From positions 1,860,001-1,924,000 of the forward strand of contig NZ_CP109596.1 in assembly GCF_036327755.1 (NCBI RefSeq): a stretch of 64,000 nucleotides of DNA, in the 5' to 3' direction. The translations under genes and the position numbers were made by a program. The notes under the pieces were generated by a model. It did no database searches. It saw only the letters and a program-made list of their open reading frames with translations, and was not told the DNA's origin. This document shows, one piece after another, positions 26,460 to 34,524 of the stretch (its first letter is position 1; each line of letters opens with the position of its first letter). This DNA comes from Nocardia sp. NBC_01503 (GTDB lineage: Bacteria; Actinomycetota; Actinomycetes; Mycobacteriales; Mycobacteriaceae).

Positions 26460-26924
26460 TCAAAACTGTTGGTGTTGAAGGTCTTCCAGGAGCGGGGCGA
26501 TGTAGTCGGGGATGCGGCGGGTGCGGAGATTGAGGTCGTGGGAGAGGTCGGCGTAGGCGAGGGAGAGTTCGGCCAGCCGTTTCCAGGTGTAGTGCAAACT
26601 GCATTCGCGGGCCGGGGCGCCCAGGGCGGTGCGGGCGGCGACCGAGAATTGAGCCAGGCGGTCCACGACCATGCCCACCGTTTCGGTGTGCAGGGCCGCC
26701 GCGGCGTAGGGACGTGGGAGTTCGCGGGCAATCCAACAGTCCACCTCGTGAACCAACTTCGCACGAGCACAGTCGATTTCGATGACCTCGGCCGGATCGG
26801 CGGACTGGCGAGCTTCGAAGAGACTGGCCAGTTCGTAAGCCGCCTCCAGGAGGGGATGCGGTAGCGCGACCCTGCCCGCACAGGCTTCCAGGAGTAGATC
26901 CTTCGATGGCAGGTAGGTCGTCAT
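26460..26924 (-). CDS. DUF4254 domain-containing protein
   Basis: 154-aa soluble, helix-rich protein, starting MTTYLPSKDLLLEACAGRV. The pattern HPLLEAAYELASLFEARQ, IDCARAKLVHEVDCWIARELP and SLGTVVDRLA-like sequence fits DUF4254, a family of unknown function often encoded beside XRE-DUF397 pairs or secretion-related genes in actinobacteria (recollection). The chosen start has GGGGAG 8 bases upstream. Divergent from the XRE regulator with a 152-bp gap; it likely opens the operon of accessory genes reading towards lower coordinates. Confidence 0.75.
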   Translation of the reverse strand: MTTYLPSKDLLLEACAGRVALPHPLLEAAYELASLFEARQSADPAEVIEIDCARAKLVHEVDCWIARELPRPYAAAALHTETVGMVVDRLAQFSVAARTALGAPARECSLHYTWKRLAELSLAYADLSHDLNLRTRRIPDYIAPLLEDLQHQQF

Positions 26925-27076
26925 CCGTTGCTCCCCTCGGCATTTCGCGTTCGCTACTTCAGTAGACATCCAAATTCCATGAAAAGGAATGTCCAGACCA
27001 GTAATTCGATAAAATCAACTAGTAACCCAGTATGGGGCATCCAATCTGGAGCATCCCCGATAGCGAGGCTAACAAA

Positions 27077-27991
27077 ATGGCTGGATCCACGCTTCCACTC
27101 AGAGCTCTCGGTCGACTGCTTCGCGCACACCGAATACGCACGGGGAAAAGCCAATTGGCCGCTGGTTTGCATATCGAAATATCGCCGCAGACCCTCGGCC
27201 GACTGGAGGATGGACAGAAGATAAAGATATCGACCGTCCAGATTGCTTCACTGCTCGACTATTACGGAATCGTTGAACCCAGCGCGGAGCGCACCGAGGC
27301 ACTCGGGCTCTGGGAAGAGGTGAAGCAGGAGATACGCGCGACGAAACTCAACCAGTCATCGGCCGGTTGGTGGCGGGCGTATTCCGATCAGTATGCCAAC
27401 CACTTCGACCACTATCTGTCGCTCGAGGCCACCGCCCGGCGCGTGACGATCTTCCATCTCGCACTGATCCCCGGCCTGTTGCAGCATCCCGACTATCGAC
27501 GCGCCATGATCCGGATCGGCTTCCCGGACTTGTCGGCGGTCGACGTGGAACGGCGACTCGAACTGGCGGCGCGCAGGCAGGCGATGCTCGTCGATCGAGC
27601 CGACAGCTTCAGCATGAAATGTCTACTGTCGGAAGCGGTTCTGAGGCACAGGCCCGGGGGGCGGAAGGTGATGGCGACGCAGTCACGTCACCTCGCAGAC
27701 CTGGCCACGCGGCCCAATATCTCTCTTCAGATCGTGCCGCTCGACGGCGACGATCACCCGGGGTTCGTGGTCCAGTCATTCACGCTGCTCGAATTCCCGC
27801 CACTGCAAAGCCGCAATCTGACCGAACCACCGGTCGTCTACGTCGAGGGCTATGAAGGCGCGCTCTATCTCGAACAGAGCAGCGTCATCGACCGACATCG
27901 GCAGGCGATAGCCGGAATCGAGCGGGTAGCGTTGAGTGAAAGCGATACCAGGCAACTATTTTCGAGGGTCGCAGAGGAGTGCGAGGCGTGA
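27077..27991 (+). CDS. XRE-family transcriptional regulator with DUF5753 domain
   Basis: 304 aa. Residues about 8-65 form a helix-turn-helix (LGRLLRAHRIRTGKSQLAAGLHIEISPQTLGRLEDGQKIKI split over four helices); residues about 100-290 are the DUF5753 ligand/partner domain (QYANHFDHYLSLEATARR, LIPGLLQHPDYRRAMI, VMATQSRHLADLA). This is the Scr1/WhiJ-like regulator class that works with a small DUF397 protein. I chose the ATG at 27077 with GAGG 8 bases upstream. The stop overlaps the DUF397 start. GC content here is a little lower than its neighbours. Confidence 0.88.
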   Translation: MAGSTLPLRALGRLLRAHRIRTGKSQLAAGLHIEISPQTLGRLEDGQKIKISTVQIASLLDYYGIVEPSAERTEALGLWEEVKQEIRATKLNQSSAGWWRAYSDQYANHFDHYLSLEATARRVTIFHLALIPGLLQHPDYRRAMIRIGFPDLSAVDVERRLELAARRQAMLVDRADSFSMKCLLSEAVLRHRPGGRKVMATQSRHLADLATRPNISLQIVPLDGDDHPGFVVQSFTLLEFPPLQSRNLTEPPVVYVEGYEGALYLEQSSVIDRHRQAIAGIERVALSESDTRQLFSRVAEECEA

Positions 27992-28179
27992 TCGATCTAT
28001 CCGACGCCCGATGGTTCAAGTCCAGTAAGAGCCCGAACGCGGACACCTGTGTTGAGATCGCTCATCTCGCGGCCGGAGCGGTCGGGGTGCGGGACTCGAA
28101 GGACTCGGCGGGACCGGCGCTGGTGTTCTCCGGCGAGCAGTGGGATCGCTTCCTCGCCAGTGGGATTTGGCTGGGCTGA
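27988..28179 (+). CDS. DUF397 small protein (partner of the XRE regulator)
   Basis: 63 aa. The family pattern is DLSDARWFKSSKSPNADTCVEIAHLAAGAVGVRDSKD (read in parts) with the usual W-x-K-S-S, CVE and VRDSK blocks. GTG at 27988 overlaps the regulator stop (GTGA). In studied cases DUF397 proteins counteract or modify their XRE partner; here that pair is divergent from the DUF4254/EspC-like block and may control it. Confidence 0.88.
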   Translation: MIDLSDARWFKSSKSPNADTCVEIAHLAAGAVGVRDSKDSAGPALVFSGEQWDRFLASGIWLG

Positions 28180-28485
28180 AAGGGGGTTTCTCGTGCTGGG
28201 TGGGGCTTGCGGCGCGGATGCTTTGCGGGCCGGGTTCGGTTGAGGAAGTGCATGCGGAAAAGAAGAGGTGTGGGAACCTCGCCTGCCGTACCCGGCTGTC
28301 GCTCCCCCATCAGGTGGGTGGGTGGCAGTACCTGACGGGGAGACTGGCTGTGGTCCCGTTTCGGGACACAACCCGAAGCGATAAGAACCCCAAAGACCAA
28401 GAGCCGGAATGACATAGGGCCTGCACGGCAACACCCGTGGCACCGGCAGTGGAAACCTGCGGTGTCACGGGCCGGGCGGCCACGG
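28180..28485. other. Non-coding interval with stem-loops beside the DUF222-HNH gene
   Basis: 306 bp without a convincing gene. It holds TTCGGG-N6-CCCGAA (28360-28377) and a larger near-perfect stem of about 15 pairs (28434-28471, CCCGTGGCACCGGCAG against CTGCGGTGTCACGGG). The second stem is 15 bp past the stop of the HNH gene on its strand and could be its terminator. The remainder may be the end of a 13E12-like element. Confidence 0.5.
28434..28471 (-). terminator. Hairpin downstream of the DUF222-HNH gene
   Basis: About 14-15 paired bases (one mismatch, one bulged G) around TGGAAAC. No T-run, so either a weak terminator or a structural feature of the element. Confidence 0.45.
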
Positions 28486-29982
28486 CTATTCGGTTGTGGG
28501 CGGTGGGGTGCAGCGGCGTCGGTTGAGCCACTCCTTCAGGCGTTGTCGCTCAACCTCGTTGCGGGATTGGATACGGGAGACGGTCGCGGCCATCAACTCA
28601 CCCGGATGGTGTCGGTGGTTCACCTGCGGTATCCCCGACGGGTTCATGTGGGGTGGGGCGATCCAGCCGGTACGGCCCGGGAACTCGCTGTCCGCACCGA
28701 GTTTCACCGTCTTCCAACCACCCGGACCGTCGTGGACCAGGGCATGGCAGCTATCGCACGCCAGGGTGAGATTCTCGATATCGGTGCGCCCACCCTTCGA
28801 CCATTCGGTGACGTGATGCACGGCGGCCAGGGTCGCCGGGGCGGTGCAGTTGGGGCGAGTGCAACCTTTTTCGGCGGCGATCAACGCCAAACGCTGCGCC
28901 TTGCTCGCCAACCGGCGATTGCTGCCACGACCCAAGTGCAGTGGCATACCGGCCGCGTCGAACACCGCCAGGTATTGGGTGGAGTTCGCGGCGAGCTCTA
29001 TCGCTTCGCCGATGGACAGGGTGCCACCGGTGGCGGTGGTCGCCACCCCGGAGCGGTTCTCCAGATCGGTCAGGCTCATCGTCAGGATCGTTCCGACCGG
29101 CAGACCGCGGTGGGTGCCCAGGATGGCGGGGTCGGCTTCGTAGCGCAGGAAGGCCAGCATCGCATCGTGATTGCGCTGGGCGGCGGTGCGGGTGTCACGC
29201 TTCGCGGCGGCTTCGAGGCGTTCGCGGTCGACGGATTCGGCGGTGGTGCGCGGGCTCTCGGGATCCTCCGGACTACACATGCCCGGACGCGCCAGCTTGG
29301 CCAACACCGGTTCGAACACCGCACGCAACTCGGGCGTGATCTCCCCGATCAACGCGGACATGCCATCCACCCGTTGCGTGCCGACGGTAAGGCCACGCAT
29401 GCGCTGCCGGTCGGTGTCACCGCAGAGTTTGCCGTCGGGATCGACCCGACGCAGGATGTCCTCGCCCAGTTTGCGCACATCATCAGGCCAGCCGGTGCTC
29501 GCGTACTGGGTCAGATGTGCCTCGGCTGCTTCTCGCAGGTCGATATCGAGACTGCCGGGCAGACGCTCCATGGCTTGCAGGATCCGGGTGACGTGATCTG
29601 CGGAGATATCGCCCGCGCGCTGCGCTTCGGCGACCACGGGCAGTTCCGGTTCCAACACCTGCCCCGCCACGCGGCGCACCGCGAGCTTGTCCGCGACCCG
29701 CACCCTCCTGCACGCGTCCGCACGAGACAGCCGCAGTGACTGCTCCAGATACAGCGCCGGAGAGTTCACGTTCGCCTTGCCATGCAAATCGCGGCGGCGA
29801 GTTTCATCGACGAATCCGGTTTTGGCGGCATCCAATTGCCGCGTGACCTTTTCCGTCTCACACATCACCGCAGCGAACTCGTCATCGGACAGCGGAAGCG
29901 GGGACGCCGCGAGCAGGGCGTCCGCCGCAGCGCGCAGCGCCAGAACGGCGACTACGATTGCGGTTTCTCCCCCGGATCCCAT
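28486..29982 (-). CDS. HNH endonuclease with DUF222 domain (13E12 repeat family)
   Basis: 498 aa. Residues about 20-320 are the DUF222 region (SRADACRRVRVADKLA, RAGDISADHVTRILQAMERLP), and the carboxy-terminal HNH nuclease is seen as CTRPNCTAPATLAAVHHVTEW...TDIENLTLACDSCHALVHDG with paired cysteines and His-His-Asn. This family is repeated in mycolic-acid bacteria; the mycobacterial REP13E12 copies serve as prophage attachment sites. It is not IscB (no RuvC part). ATG at 29982 with an A/T-rich, polypurine region upstream. Confidence 0.9.
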   Translation of the reverse strand: MGSGGETAIVVAVLALRAAADALLAASPLPLSDDEFAAVMCETEKVTRQLDAAKTGFVDETRRRDLHGKANVNSPALYLEQSLRLSRADACRRVRVADKLAVRRVAGQVLEPELPVVAEAQRAGDISADHVTRILQAMERLPGSLDIDLREAAEAHLTQYASTGWPDDVRKLGEDILRRVDPDGKLCGDTDRQRMRGLTVGTQRVDGMSALIGEITPELRAVFEPVLAKLARPGMCSPEDPESPRTTAESVDRERLEAAAKRDTRTAAQRNHDAMLAFLRYEADPAILGTHRGLPVGTILTMSLTDLENRSGVATTATGGTLSIGEAIELAANSTQYLAVFDAAGMPLHLGRGSNRRLASKAQRLALIAAEKGCTRPNCTAPATLAAVHHVTEWSKGGRTDIENLTLACDSCHALVHDGPGGWKTVKLGADSEFPGRTGWIAPPHMNPSGIPQVNHRHHPGELMAATVSRIQSRNEVERQRLKEWLNRRRCTPPPTTE

Positions 29983-30122
29983 AGCTTTATTCTACCGTAA
30001 CAGAACAGCACCGAACAGCTCAATTCCCTTGTGATACAAGGCTATTCAGACTCTCTTTCTTTTCATCTTCGTCTTTCTTCTTGTCTTCTTTTCTTCTCGT
30101 CCGGGCGTCTTTGTCTTTGTTC
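29983..30122. other. A/T-richer gap with polypyrimidine tract and short palindrome
   Basis: 140 bp between the M18 peptidase stop and the HNH start (both minus). On the plus strand 30048-30120 is almost only pyrimidine (TCTTTCTTTTCATCTTCGTC and similar), giving a GA-rich transcript. CCTTGT-GAT-ACAAGG at 30027-30041 is a perfect palindrome 45 bp before the HNH start. Confidence 0.55.
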
Positions 30123-31442
30123 TCAGCGCGAGGTTTCCGGGGTGAGGAAGGCCGCCAGCGCCGCCGCGTAGGCGGGAACGTCTGCCGCACCCATCATTTC
30201 GCGAGCGGAGTGCATGGCGAGTTGGGCCGCGCCGACATCGACGGTGGGCATGCCGGTGCGGGCCGCGGTCATCGGTCCGATGGTGGAGCCGCACGGCAGA
30301 TCGGCACGATGCACGTAGCGCTGTAGCGGCACATCGGCTTGCGCGCAGGCCAGGGCGAAGGCGCCCGCGCCCGCGGCATCGGTGGCATAGCGCAGGTTCT
30401 GGTTGACTTTGAGCACCGGTCCGCCATTCACCTCGATGCGGTGCATGGGTTCGTGCCGATCCGGGTAGTTCGGATGCGTCGCGTGCGCCATATCGCCGGA
30501 CGCGCAGACCGATCCGGCCAGGGCGGCCAGGTATTCGGCCCGCCCGCCGCCTCGGGTCAGCACGATGCGCTCCAAAACCGTGGGCAGCAGCCCGGACTGG
30601 GCCCCGCGATCGGATTGGCTGCCGACCTCCTCGTGATCGAACATGGCGAGCACCGGTACGGCCGCACCGGGTTCGGCGACGGCCGCCAGGAATGCCCGCA
30701 GCCCGGCGTAGCAGGTGCCCTGGTTGTCCAGTCGCGGTGCGCTGATCAGATCCAGGTCGCGGCCGATCAGCTTGGACGGCACCAGATCATGGGTCATGAG
30801 TTCCCAGCCCAGCACCGCACCGGTTTCGATGCCGGAGCGTTCGGCGATGAAGGCCAGGAACGAGCGCGGTTCCCCGCCGATCCCCCACACCGCGTTCACA
30901 TGCCGCTGCGGGTCCAGGGTCACCCCGCGCCGATCCTCGGAGAGATGGATGGCCAGCTGCGGTACCCGCAGGATCGGTTCGTCGATGCGAATCAGTCGCT
31001 CCCGCACCACATTTCCGTCGCGTACCGAGAGCCGTCCGGAGATGCCGAGGTCGCGGTCCAGCCACGAGTTGAGCCAGGCCCCGCCGTAGGGCTCCAGCCC
31101 GACCATCTGCCAGCCCGCCACCGCGGTGTCGGGATGCTGTTTGACCCGCAGATTCGGGCTGTCGGTATGCGCGCCGACGACTCGGAACGGGGTGGCCTGC
31201 CCGGTGCGGAATCCGGTGGGCGCACCCGGTCCGCCGTCGGCCCAGGCGACCAGGGAGCCGCCGCGCACCACGTAGTAGCGGCCCGCGCTATTGGAGGGCC
31301 AGGGCGCGGACTCCGACAACCGGGTGAAACCGTGGTCGTCGAGTTCGGCGGCGACGGTGCGGCAGACGTGGAACGGCGAGGGTGAGGCGTCGATGAATTC
31401 GCACAGTCCGGCGGCGGTCGCGGTGGTCTCGGCAACGGGCAT
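30123..31442 (-). CDS. M18-family aminopeptidase
   Basis: 439-aa dinuclear zinc aminopeptidase (aspartyl aminopeptidase / PepC type), cytoplasmic, removing amino-terminal residues from peptides. Seen are the SPSPFHVC start, [12 protein letters not shown] with the first metal ligands, [26 protein letters not shown] with the catalytic Glu pair, [13 protein letters not shown] and the carboxy-terminal SAREMMG block. Start MPVAETTAT at 31442; the frame continues six codons upstream. Often named apeB. The equivalent gene lies near purL in mycobacteria (recollection). Confidence 0.93.
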   Translation of the reverse strand: MPVAETTATAAGLCEFIDASPSPFHVCRTVAAELDDHGFTRLSESAPWPSNSAGRYYVVRGGSLVAWADGGPGAPTGFRTGQATPFRVVGAHTDSPNLRVKQHPDTAVAGWQMVGLEPYGGAWLNSWLDRDLGISGRLSVRDGNVVRERLIRIDEPILRVPQLAIHLSEDRRGVTLDPQRHVNAVWGIGGEPRSFLAFIAERSGIETGAVLGWELMTHDLVPSKLIGRDLDLISAPRLDNQGTCYAGLRAFLAAVAEPGAAVPVLAMFDHEEVGSQSDRGAQSGLLPTVLERIVLTRGGGRAEYLAALAGSVCASGDMAHATHPNYPDRHEPMHRIEVNGGPVLKVNQNLRYATDAAGAGAFALACAQADVPLQRYVHRADLPCGSTIGPMTAARTGMPTVDVGAAQLAMHSAREMMGAADVPAYAAALAAFLTPETSR

Positions 31443-31608
31443 GACTGCGATCCTAAGCATTCACTATTCAGTTTCCGCAGAGAGCCGCCCTATCCCATGC
31501 CCGCTCGGTGTGGCGGCGATGGGCATATTGCCTGGTATTCGGATTGGGCTGGGAAATAGAGGATTTCGCGGAAAGAATTCCCAGCACCCGGCCTACAATC
31601 GACGCGGA

Positions 31609-31626
31609 GATCCCGGAGCCGGGATC
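31609..31626. promoter_or_regulatory. Perfect palindrome upstream of the first AmiC-like gene
   Basis: GATCCCGG-AG-CCGGGATC, 31 bp before the chosen start. A candidate operator; if translation started at 31508 it would instead be coding, so this is tentative. Confidence 0.3.
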
Positions 31627-31657
31627 CGTCCGTCCCACGGCAGCAGGGGTGGCGGCC

Positions 31658-32719
31658 ATGCGAGCCACGAATCCTCCGGGTGCGCGATTCGAGGTCCTGC
31701 ACATCGCACCGCTGCAGGGGCACGCCGGTGTGTACGGACCCTCCTGTGAGGCATTGGCCCAGCTGGCGCTCGACGAGATCAATTCAGACACCGGCATTCT
31801 GGGCCGTGAACTCTGCCTGACCCTGGTCGACGGCGGTGTCGAACCCGAACGGCTGGGCGCGGAGGTGTCCGCTCTGCTGTCCACCGGTCTGGTCCAGGCG
31901 ATCACCGGAAGCCCCACTGCCGCCGGGCGAATGGCGGTGATGCGCGCGGCGGCCGGGCGGGTGCCGTGCGTCTTCGGAATCGGACATGACGGTTTGGCCC
32001 CGTCCCAATCCGGCACCTTCATGATCGGCGAACATCCGGGCGCGCTCACCTACACGACCATGCGCTGGCTGAATCGCGAATACGGCCTGCGCAATTGGGC
32101 CATTCTGACCAGCGACTATCGCTGGGCGCTACGTATGTCGGCGCGATTGCGGCGGCGCCTGACCGCACCGCACCGGGTGGTCGGGGAGTTCGTCCTGCCG
32201 ATGGGGACGCGGGAATTCACCGGGGTGCTCACCGATCCGCGGCTGGAGGCGGCGGACGGGGTGCTGCTCTTCCTGATTCCGGGTGACGCGGTGCGCTTCA
32301 ATCGGGCGTTCACCGAATCCGGGCGGGCCGCACGGCAGGTCCGGCTGGGGCCGTCCTTCGATGAGAACATCCTGCTCGCGGGTGGTCCGGGGGCGAACGC
32401 GAACGTGTTCGTGGCCTCGAGCACGCTGGCCGATCCGGCGACCGACCGCGAATTGCGGGAGCGGTATCTGCGCACGCGTAATGACTTCGCGCCCGCTTTC
32501 GGGCGGTTCGCGTACGGCTCCTACCTGTCCGTGCAGGCCCTGCGGGCCATGGTGGAAGCGGTTGGGGCGCCGTCGATTCCGGATATCCACGCGGCGCTGC
32601 GAGAGCGGTCGGTGCTGACCGGACCGGCCGGAGAGTTCCGGTTCTGGGACGATCAGATCCTGCGGCCGGTGCGCATAGCCCATGCCGAGGGTGTGATTCT
32701 CACGGTGCTGACCGCGTGA
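31658..32719 (+). CDS. AmiC-like periplasmic-binding-fold protein without signal peptide (first paralogue)
   Basis: 353 aa. It has the fold of the branched-chain amino acid/amide/urea binding proteins (FmdD, AmiC, UrtA): FEVLHIAPLQGHAGVYGPSCEALAQLALDEIN, TGILGRELCLTLVDGG, then GSPTAAGRMAVMRAAAGRVPCVFG and NILLAGGPGANANVFVAS. No export signal or lipobox is present, so like Pseudomonas AmiC it may act inside the cell as a ligand sensor and not as a transporter part; no permease is near. Start chosen at MRATNPPG after AGGGGTGG. A second copy lies at 33305, with a MarR gene between. Its last codons run into the 23-bp minisatellite. Confidence 0.75.
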   Translation: MRATNPPGARFEVLHIAPLQGHAGVYGPSCEALAQLALDEINSDTGILGRELCLTLVDGGVEPERLGAEVSALLSTGLVQAITGSPTAAGRMAVMRAAAGRVPCVFGIGHDGLAPSQSGTFMIGEHPGALTYTTMRWLNREYGLRNWAILTSDYRWALRMSARLRRRLTAPHRVVGEFVLPMGTREFTGVLTDPRLEAADGVLLFLIPGDAVRFNRAFTESGRAARQVRLGPSFDENILLAGGPGANANVFVASSTLADPATDRELRERYLRTRNDFAPAFGRFAYGSYLSVQALRAMVEAVGAPSIPDIHAALRERSVLTGPAGEFRFWDDQILRPVRIAHAEGVILTVLTA

Positions 32720-32830
32720 TTCTCACGGTGCTGACCGCGTGATTCTCACGGTGCTGACCGCGTGATTCTCACGGTGCTGACCGCGTGATTCTCACGGTGC
32801 TGACCGCGTGATTCTCACGGTGCTCACTGC
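32693..32830. repeat. 23-bp minisatellite at a convergent gene junction
   Basis: Six head-to-tail copies, starting at 32693, 32716, 32739, 32762, 32785 and 32808; unit begins GTGATTCTCACGG and ends TGCTGACCGC. Five are identical and the sixth has three changes. The first copy encodes the last residues VILTVLTA of the AmiC-like protein and supplies part of its stop; the last copy carries the MarR stop codon (32824-32826). The period is not a multiple of three. Confidence 0.95.
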
Positions 32831-33261
32831 GCGAACGGTACGTCCGAGACGCGTTCGAGCAGGCGCAGTAGCTCCAGATAGTCTCCGCCGCCGAGGCGGC
32901 GGCGTAGCTCGGCCTCGGCGCGCATCTCCTCGGTGCGCACCTCGTCCACCAACTCCACACCGCGGCGGCTCAGGCCGATGAGAATGCGGCGGCGGTCATC
33001 GGAGGCGGCGACGCGGAAGATGAGTCCGCGCTCGGCCAGATGGTCGGCGTGCCGGGTGGCGGAGGAGGGCGGGAGTTGCGCGCGGGCGGCGAGCTCACTC
33101 ATGGTGATGCCGGTATCGGAGGAGAGATTGGACAGCATGCACCATTGGTCGGCGGTCAACCGCCTGGCGCACAGCGCGGCGTCGAGGTGACGAAGCCAAC
33201 TGCGTTCCGCGGCCCGCAGCGCCCCATGCAGTGTGGAAATCCCACCTAGAATTGTCGCCAT
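32824..33261 (-). CDS. MarR-family transcriptional regulator
   Basis: 145 aa, starting MATILGGISTLHGALRAAER. The winged helix-turn-helix is residues about 30-100 (LTADQWCMLSNLSSDTGITM, SELAARAQLPPSSATRHADHL, then the wing with SDDRRRILIGLS); the ends form the dimer helices. Stop lies in the last minisatellite unit. Divergent from the second AmiC-like gene with only 43 bp in between, which holds a palindrome (33273-33286); this MarR probably controls that gene and itself. Confidence 0.88.
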   Translation of the reverse strand: MATILGGISTLHGALRAAERSWLRHLDAALCARRLTADQWCMLSNLSSDTGITMSELAARAQLPPSSATRHADHLAERGLIFRVAASDDRRRILIGLSRRGVELVDEVRTEEMRAEAELRRRLGGGDYLELLRLLERVSDVPFAQ

Positions 33262-33272
33262 ATTCCCGCCCG

Positions 33273-33286
33273 TCAAATTCACTTGA
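33273..33286. promoter_or_regulatory. Candidate MarR operator in the MarR/AmiC-like divergent gap
   Basis: TCAAATTCACTTGA, a TCAA/TTGA inverted repeat of 14 bp, within the 43-bp gap between the two divergent starts, 18 bases ahead of the plus-strand ATG. Confidence 0.45.
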
Positions 33287-33304
33287 ACGAGGAGAGGGTA
33301 TCCG

Positions 33305-34393
33305 ATGACCTCGTTCCGCGGGAGCCCCGAGAACAGTATCGAGATCCTGAACATAGTGCCGCTACAAGGGCCCGGCGGTATCTTCGCACCCTCCTGTGAG
33401 GCCGCCATTTCATTGGCGGTCGAAGAAATCAACAGGGGCACAGGAATTCTCGGGCGGGAATTACGCGCCACCCACATTGACGGCGGCCGCGAGCCCGGCG
33501 AGGTGGCCCTGGAGGTTTCCGCACTGCTGGCCACGGGAATGGTGCACGCCATCACCGGCTGGCATACCTCGGCGGTGCGGCGGGCGGTGACGCGGGTGAA
33601 CGCGGGGCGGGTGCCGTATCTGTTCGCGACCGATCATGAGGGTTTGGATGAGCGGCCGCCGGGATTGTTCCTGGTGGGATCGGATCCGGGGCGGCAGTTG
33701 CTGCCCGCGCTGCGCTGGCTGCGGCGCGAGTTCGGGGCGCGGCGGTGGGCGATCATCGGCAATGACTATGTGTGGCCGCGGCGGACCGCGGAGGTGGTGC
33801 GGGCGGAGTTGGCCGAGCGCGGGGCGCTGTCGCTGGAGGAGTTCGTACCGCTGGAACGATTCGTTCCGTTCGGCGCGGATTTCGAGGGGTTTCTGAGTGA
33901 TCCGCGATTGGATCGCGCGGATGGGGTGATCGTGTTGCTGGTGGGTGCGGATGTGGCGCGGTTTAACCGACAATTCGCCCAAATCGGACGCGATGAAAGG
34001 CAATTGCGCGTGAGCCCCGCGGTCGATGACAACGTGTTGCTCGCGGGCGGGGCCAAGGCCAACCGGAATCTGTATGTGCCATCCAGCTTCTTCGTGAATG
34101 GTCCCGCCGGCCGCGAACGCGCCGAACGCTATCGGCGACTGCACGGCGACTTCGCGCCCAAGCTCACCAACTTCAGCAATACCGAGTACGAGGCGATCCG
34201 CACGCTCTGCGCCATGGCCAAGGCGGCCGGATCATTGGATGTGCGCCGCCTACACGAGGTGGTCGGCGAACTGGGATCTCTCGAAACATCCACGGGCGCA
34301 ATCGGATTCGACGGCAATCAGGTGCTGTTCCCGAGCTATATCGCGCGCGCCGAGGGCGTGGAATTCGAGGTCCTGGACCGGCTCTGCGCCTGA
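33305..34393 (+). CDS. AmiC-like periplasmic-binding-fold protein without signal peptide (second paralogue)
   Basis: 362 aa, clearly related to the 31658 protein: IEILNIVPLQGPGGIFAPSCEAAISLAVEEIN, TGILGRELRATHIDGGREPG, GWHTSAVRRAVTRVNAGRVPYLFA and NVLLAGGAKANRNLYVPSSF. Also lacks a signal peptide. Start ATG preceded by GGAGAGGG. It probably binds a small amide, urea or amino acid. The pair with MarR suggests a ligand-sensing switch; no amidase or transporter gene lies next to it. Confidence 0.75.
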   Translation: MTSFRGSPENSIEILNIVPLQGPGGIFAPSCEAAISLAVEEINRGTGILGRELRATHIDGGREPGEVALEVSALLATGMVHAITGWHTSAVRRAVTRVNAGRVPYLFATDHEGLDERPPGLFLVGSDPGRQLLPALRWLRREFGARRWAIIGNDYVWPRRTAEVVRAELAERGALSLEEFVPLERFVPFGADFEGFLSDPRLDRADGVIVLLVGADVARFNRQFAQIGRDERQLRVSPAVDDNVLLAGGAKANRNLYVPSSFFVNGPAGRERAERYRRLHGDFAPKLTNFSNTEYEAIRTLCAMAKAAGSLDVRRLHEVVGELGSLETSTGAIGFDGNQVLFPSYIARAEGVEFEVLDRLCA

Positions 34394-34414
34394 GAAAACC
34401 TCGTCAACGCAGAA

Positions 34415-34500
34415 AACCCCGTCGTCCCGGCGCGCTTCTTGGCCGGGATCCACTGTGTCGCTGTGGATCCCGGCCAAAAGCATGCCGGGACGACGGGGTT
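34415..34500. terminator. Long hairpin repeat between convergent genes (complete copy 1)
   Basis: AACCCCGTCGTCCCGGC ... GCCGGGACGACGGGGTT forms the outer stem and GGCCGGGATCCAC ... GTGGATCCCGGCC the inner one, about 86 bp in all. Placed between the second AmiC-like gene and purQ, both ending here. Same family as 52861-52950 and the half copy at 17619. Confidence 0.85.
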
Positions 34501-34524
34501 GATCGAGCCGGAATGACGGAGAGG

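Noticed and set aside
28180..29982. IscB-type system with omega/HEARO RNA
   Set aside because: The protein has DUF222 plus HNH only; no RuvC domain, and the RNA side is on the 3' side of the gene.
32693..32830. CRISPR array
   Set aside because: Pure 23-bp tandem repeat with no spacers.
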